Part shown: one piece after another, positions 56,628-64,000 of the stretch | How the letters are laid out: each line of letters begins with the position of its first letter | Position numbering within the stretch: position 1 is the stretch's first letter | Source of the DNA: a bacterium HR40 | GTDB lineage: Bacteria; Pseudomonadota; Alphaproteobacteria; Geminicoccales; Geminicoccaceae | Direction of reading: 5' to 3' | DNA: 64,000 nt | Assembly: GCA_002898275.1 (NCBI GenBank) | Contig: BEIQ01000001.1 | Location: 365,899-429,898, forward strand | Translations under genes and position numbers: made by a program | The notes under the pieces: model-generated | What the model was told of the DNA's origin: nothing | Databases searched by the model: none | The model's input: the letters and a program-made list of their open reading frames with translations, nothing else

Positions 56628-57632
56628 CTATACCCGCAGCTCCGGGAAAGGTCCTTCGCTCGCGAGGGGGGTGAGGGGCAGATCGGCGTGCAACCGGCGG
56701 ATCGCCTCGGCGAGAAGCGGCGCCGTCTCCACCGGCTCGACGCGGCTGCGCACCGGCCCTTCCGGCAGTCGGAAGGGGGGAATGGTGTCGCACACCAAGA
56801 GGCTCTCGAATACCCCGCTCTCGAGCACTTCGCGGGCGCCCTCGGTGAACAGGCCGTGGGTGGCACAGGCGATCACCCGCTTTGCGCCCTGCGCGTGGAG
56901 AGCCTCGGCGGCCCGGCGCAGGGTGGTGCCGGTGGCCACGATGTCGTCCACGATCACCGCGAACCGGCCCGCCACTTCGCCCACCACTGCGTCGCCGCTC
57001 ACCACTCCGCCGCTGCGTTTCTTCTCGAGGAAGGCGAGGGGCACCGCGCGCTGCAGTCGGCGCTCGAGCAACTCGCGGAAGGCTTCGGCGCGCTTCGCCC
57101 CTCCGGCATCGGGGGAGACTACCACCGCCTCCTCCCCCGACAAGCGCGGCAGGAGGCGTTGCAGGAACAGGGGAGCGGCGGTGAGGATCACGGTCTCGAT
57201 GCGGAAGGCATTCTGGAAGGCCGCGGGATTGTGCACGTCGAGCACCACCATGCGGTCGATGCCGACCGCCTCGCACAATTGGGCCACGTAGCGGCTGGTC
57301 ACCGGATCGCGCGGCTTGGTCTGGCGATCCTTGCGGGCGTAGGCGAGATAGGGGGAGATGACCGTCAACCGACCCGCGCCATTCTGTCGGAGCGTGGCGC
57401 AGAAAAAAAGCAGTCGGCAGAGCTTGTCGTTGGCCGAGGCGCCGGGCTCGCCGTAGAGATTGTGGTAAACGTAGCAGTCGCGGCCGCGCACCGACTGCAG
57501 CGGCCGCGCCTTGTGTTCGCCGTCCTCGAACTCGCGCTCCTCGTGGTCCGCGAGCCCGGTGCCGAGATGCGCGGCGATCCCCAGGGCGAAGTCGCGACTG
57601 CGGCCGAGCGCGAAGAGCAGCAAGTCTGACAT
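56628..57632 (-). CDS. Ribose-phosphate pyrophosphokinase family protein (divergent)
   Basis: A 334-residue PRPP synthetase-like protein with two type I phosphoribosyltransferase folds. The PRPP-binding loop VIVDDIVATGTTLRRAA and the N-terminal ATP region (SPYLAYARKDRQTKPRDPVT) are present. The usual DLHAxQIQGFF motif reads VLDVHNPAAFQNAF, so it belongs to a divergent subgroup rather than the standard Prs. ATG 57632 starts MSDLLLFALGRSRDFALG; the frame is open far upstream through nirI without similarity. It lies 38 bp downstream of rpmF. Product PRPP is inferred. Confidence 0.85.
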   Translation of the reverse strand: MSDLLLFALGRSRDFALGIAAHLGTGLADHEEREFEDGEHKARPLQSVRGRDCYVYHNLYGEPGASANDKLCRLLFFCATLRQNGAGRLTVISPYLAYARKDRQTKPRDPVTSRYVAQLCEAVGIDRMVVLDVHNPAAFQNAFRIETVILTAAPLFLQRLLPRLSGEEAVVVSPDAGGAKRAEAFRELLERRLQRAVPLAFLEKKRSGGVVSGDAVVGEVAGRFAVIVDDIVATGTTLRRAAEALHAQGAKRVIACATHGLFTEGAREVLESGVFESLLVCDTIPPFRLPEGPVRSRVEPVETAPLLAEAIRRLHADLPLTPLASEGPFPELRV

Positions 57633-57670
57633 CCCGGGCCACCTCGGGAGCGGGCGTCGCGGGGCGACGC

Positions 57671-57874
57671 TCACTCCTCCTCTTGGGCTTCCTTCTCTTC
57701 CCGGCGGATCAGCACCTGCCTTCCCCGATACATCCCGGTCTTGAGGTCGATGTGGTGAGGACGCCGGAACTCGCCCGTGTCCTTGTCCTCGACGACGGTG
57801 GGCGGGGTCAAGCCGTGGTGGGTCCGGCGCATGTCGCGGCGAGACTTCGAGACCTTTTTCTTGGGTACGGCCAT
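57671..57874 (-). CDS. rpmF: 50S ribosomal protein L32
   Basis: A 67-residue L32 ([20 protein letters not shown]). It lacks the C-terminal CxxC zinc pair, like many alphaproteobacterial L32, and ends in an acidic tail (KEAQEEE). It usually precedes plsX-fabH; here it precedes the PRPP synthetase-like gene instead. Confidence 0.95.
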   Translation of the reverse strand: MAVPKKKVSKSRRDMRRTHHGLTPPTVVEDKDTGEFRRPHHIDLKTGMYRGRQVLIRREEKEAQEEE

Positions 57875-57979
57875 CGGCGGACTCCCTTGGACTGCACGCC
57901 CCGTCCGCGGACGCGAACGGACCTCGCGCCGGGAAGCCGGGGACGACCGCCGCGCAGATAGGGGGCACGGCCTCGGCCG

Positions 57980-61924
<3,945 letters not shown>

Positions 61925-61930
61925 CGGAGC

Positions 61931-61960
61931 GGCTGCCGGATGGGCCCCCATCCGGCAGCC
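61931..61960 (+). repeat. Long hairpin between nirS and nirE
   Basis: A perfect 14-bp inverted repeat (GGCTGCCGGATGGG with CCCATCCGGCAGCC, 2 nt between arms) starting 7 nt after the nirS stop. No T-tract follows, so it probably stabilises the nirS message and allows partial read-through to nirE. Confidence 0.65.
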
Positions 61961-61995
61961 CGCGGTCGGCAGGGACCGCAGGCGGAGGGCGGGAG

Positions 61996-62787
61996 ATGAC
62001 GGAACGACCCCTCGTCCATCTCGTCGGCGCCGGACCGGGTGATCCGGAGCTCCTCACGGTCAAGGCCTGGAGACTGCTCGAGCGGGCCGATGTGGTGGTC
62101 CACGATCGGCTCGTCGGCGAGGGCGTGCTCCGGCTCGTTCCTGGCTCGGCGCTTCGCATCGATGTCGGCAAAAGGCCGGGCTGCCACCGATTCCGGCAGG
62201 AGGAGATCAACGAACTTCTCGCCCGGCTGGCGGCACCGGGGCGAACGGTGGTGCGCCTCAAGGGTGGGGACCCCTTCGTCTTCGGTCGCGGCGGCGAAGA
62301 GGCGTTGTTCCTCCTGGAGCGGGGGATCGATGTCGAAGTGGTCCCCGGCGTGACCGCGGCGTTCGCCGCAGCCGCTTCCCGACGAGTGCCGCTCACCCAT
62401 CGCGGGGTGGCGAGCAGTGTGCGCTTCTTGACGGGACACGGTCGCGACGGCTGGTGGCTCGATGTCGACTGGCGAAGCGTTGCCGATCCCGCCACCACCC
62501 TCGTTCTCTACATGGCGCTCCAAGCGATCGGTGCGATCGCAGCCCGATTGATCGAGGGCGGGCTCGATCCGGCGACCCCGGTACTGGCGGTCGAGAACGC
62601 GAGCTTGGACGAGGAGCGGAGCCTGCGCTCCACCTTGGGCGCCATCGAGACGGAGGTGCGGCTCGCGGGCTTCGACACTCCGGTTCTCTTCATCGTCGGC
62701 ACGGTCGTCGAGGTGCTACCGGATCGACCGAAGGCTCGGGCTGTGGCCCGGGCGATGCGGGGCACGGAGCCGCTCCTCCATGCCTAG
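61996..62787 (+). CDS. nirE: Uroporphyrinogen-III C-methyltransferase for haem d1 (NirE)
   Basis: A 263-residue SAM-dependent methylase (HLVGAGPGDPELLTVKAWRL, with VVRLKGGDPFVFGRGGEE and VVPGVTAAFAAAASRRVPLT) that makes precorrin-2 from uroporphyrinogen III. It is of the CobA/SUMT type; location right after nirS identifies it as NirE, first committed step to haem d1. No siroheme ferrochelatase domain is fused. It overlaps nirC by 8 bp. Confidence 0.93.
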   Translation: MTERPLVHLVGAGPGDPELLTVKAWRLLERADVVVHDRLVGEGVLRLVPGSALRIDVGKRPGCHRFRQEEINELLARLAAPGRTVVRLKGGDPFVFGRGGEEALFLLERGIDVEVVPGVTAAFAAAASRRVPLTHRGVASSVRFLTGHGRDGWWLDVDWRSVADPATTLVLYMALQAIGAIAARLIEGGLDPATPVLAVENASLDEERSLRSTLGAIETEVRLAGFDTPVLFIVGTVVEVLPDRPKARAVARAMRGTEPLLHA

Positions 62788-63097
62788 AGGTGCGAGCCTC
62801 GTTGCCGTCCTGGTGCTGGCAGCGGCCGCAGCCGGGGCGGAGGAGCCCGATCCGGCGCGGCAGGCGGAGCTGTTGCACATGCTGCGCCAGGACTGCGGTT
62901 CCTGCCACGGCATGCGCCTCTCGGGCGGCCTCGGCCCGCCACTCTCGCCGCAAGCGCTTGCCGGAAAGGACCGGGAGGCGCTCGTTGCCATCGTCCTCGA
63001 TGGCGTTCCGGGTCGACCGATGCCTCCGTGGCGGCCGTATCTCTCGGAAGGGGAGGCCTTTTGGCTCGTCGACCGGCTGCGGGAGGGGCTGCGGTGA
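62780..63097 (+). CDS. nirC: NirC-like c-type cytochrome
   Basis: A 105-residue exported cytochrome c: signal peptide (ASLVAVLVLAAAAAGAEE), haem site CGSCHG near residues 39-44, and a C-terminal GRPMPPWRPYL providing the Met ligand. Its size and position fit NirC (cytochrome c55x), an electron donor or haem d1 maturation factor for NirS. Its stop overlaps the GTG start of nirF. Confidence 0.9.
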   Translation: MPRGASLVAVLVLAAAAAGAEEPDPARQAELLHMLRQDCGSCHGMRLSGGLGPPLSPQALAGKDREALVAIVLDGVPGRPMPPWRPYLSEGEAFWLVDRLREGLR

Positions 63098-64000
63098 AGG
63101 GCTGGCCGGTAGTCGTCCTCGTGGGGCTTGCGTTCGTCGGTGTCGCGGCGGCTGAGCCGCGGGGGAGCGGCGACCTCGGGATCGTCATCGAGCGCGCCGA
63201 CGGCTCGGTGCTCGTCGTGGACACGAGCGCGCGCCGCGTTCTCGGCCGCATCGCAGGTCTCGGCGATCTCAGCCACGCGGCGGCAGTGTTCTCGCCGGAC
63301 CAGCGCTACGCCTATGTGTTCGGTCGCGATGGCGGCCTGAGCCGCCTCGACCTTCTCGAGCAGCGCCTCGATCGGCGCATCGTGCAAGCGGGCAACTCCA
63401 TCGGCGGAGCCATCTCGGGCGACGGGCGGCTCGTCGCGGTGGCGAACTATGAACCGGGGGGTGTGCGCATCTTCGACGCCGCGACCCTGGAGCGGGTGGC
63501 CGATATCCCCGCGATCGGAAGGGACGGGACGCGCTCCAAGGTGGTGGGGCTCGAGGACTATGGTCGTCGTCGCTTCGCGTTCTCCCTCTACGACGCCGGC
63601 GAAATCTGGCTCGCCGATCTCGCCGATCCGCAAAGCCCTCGGATCGCCCGCTTTTCCGGGATCGGCCGGCTCCCCTATGACGGCCTGGTCACGCCCGACG
63701 GACGCTATTACCTGGCGGGTCTTTTCGGGGAAGACGGCCTCGTTTTGCTGGATCTGTGGCAACAGCCGCCGCAGCCGCGCCGCATCCTCGAGGGCTACGG
63801 GCGTGGCGAAGAGCCGCTTCCGGTCTACAAGATGCCGCATCTCGAGGGCTGGGCGCAGGCGGGTGACCTGCTTTTCTTACCCGCCGTCGGCCGGCACGAG
63901 CTGCTCGTGGTCGATCGCCGGCAGGGATTTGCCGAAGTCGCCCGCATCGCCGTCGACGGTCAGCCGGTCTTCGCCGTGGCCCGTCCCGACGGTCGCCAGG
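63094..64000 (+). CDS. nirF: NirF, haem d1 biosynthesis protein (3' end outside window)
   Basis: 302 codons are visible from GTG 63094 and the frame is still open at the window edge. A signal peptide (VVVLVGLAFVGVAAAEP) and a propeller fold related to the NirS d1 domain are seen (VFSPDQRYAYVFGRDGGLSR, GISGDGRLVAVANYEPGGVR-type repeats, PHLEGWAQAGDLLFLPAVGR). NirF dehydrogenates a late haem d1 intermediate in the periplasm. It is coupled to nirC by a 4-bp overlap; other nirDLGHJN genes would lie beyond 64000. Confidence 0.92.
   Translation, partial: MKGWPVVVLVGLAFVGVAAAEPRGSGDLGIVIERADGSVLVVDTSARRVLGRIAGLGDLSHAAAVFSPDQRYAYVFGRDGGLSRLDLLEQRLDRRIVQAGNSIGGAISGDGRLVAVANYEPGGVRIFDAATLERVADIPAIGRDGTRSKVVGLEDYGRRRFAFSLYDAGEIWLADLADPQSPRIARFSGIGRLPYDGLVTPDGRYYLAGLFGEDGLVLLDLWQQPPQPRRILEGYGRGEEPLPVYKMPHLEGWAQAGDLLFLPAVGRHELLVVDRRQGFAEVARIAVDGQPVFAVARPDGRQ

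Overview
The window is a GC-rich chromosomal segment, very probably from an alphaproteobacterium of the Rhodospirillales type. Evidence for this is a 5-aminolevulinate synthase (C4 haem pathway), an mdh-sucCDAB-lpd TCA operon, PhaR, a ChrR-type ECF sigma/anti-sigma pair, TadE/TadG-like proteins and a CtrA-like box. The species cannot be named from sequence alone. No rRNA, tRNA, CRISPR array, insertion sequence or phage gene was seen, and nearly all genes share one codon style, so this looks like core chromosome with metabolic islands.

Layout. 1-3779 (minus): ECF sigma factor with ChrR-like anti-sigma, and a TadG/TadE/TadE pilus-associated set. 4106-5668 (plus): a 67-residue Tat-leader-like peptide gene followed, after a strong hairpin, by a putative PqqD-like/HPr-kinase-like fusion; this is the best candidate for an undescribed peptide-modification system. 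5556-6854 (minus): an FNR-type regulator and a small exported protein. 6993-11607 (plus): a short thiosulfate-oxidation locus (soxS, soxY, soxZ, soxB, ccdA-like). 11729-17891 (plus): succinate-semialdehyde dehydrogenase, glutathione reductase, class II DAHP synthase, nicotinate phosphoribosyltransferase-like protein and a glutathione S-transferase. 17942-19800 (minus): hslV-hslU. 19972-25370 (plus): four overlapping genes encoding a lone receiver, a degenerate sensor kinase fused to a DEDDh exonuclease, a small membrane protein and an SLC5-transporter-type histidine kinase. 25383-33713 (minus): lepA, pheT, pheS, rplT, rpmI and a Wzz/tyrosine-kinase protein. 33888-37241: hemA (plus), then phaR, rplI, rpsR and rpsF (minus). 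37512-39135 (plus): a copper-delivery set (SCO, DUF2946-like, PCuAC). 39739-42858: an RHH-PAS regulator divergent from an RTX/DUF4114 protein. 43018-51674 (plus): mdh-sucC-sucD-sucA-sucB-lpd. 52594-55370 (minus): three uncharacterised envelope genes. 55570-57874: nuclease, universal stress protein, a divergent PRPP synthetase and rpmF. 57980-64000: nirI divergent from nirS-nirE-nirC-nirF (cytochrome cd1 nitrite reductase and haem d1 assembly), running off the end.

How it fits together. The FNR-type regulator has residues matching FNR-box recognition. An identical 14-bp box (TTGATCCAGGTCAA) lies in its own promoter region and between nirI and nirS. This predicts oxygen control of nitrite respiration from a gene about 53 kb away. 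Together with sox genes, SCO/PCuAC copper chaperones and haem synthesis, it suggests a facultative denitrifier able to draw electrons from reduced sulfur. soxXA, soxCD, nirK, nor and nos are not in this window.

Coordinates are given to the stop codon. Start codons were chosen by Shine-Dalgarno spacing, overlap with the upstream gene and family N-termini, and are flagged where uncertain.
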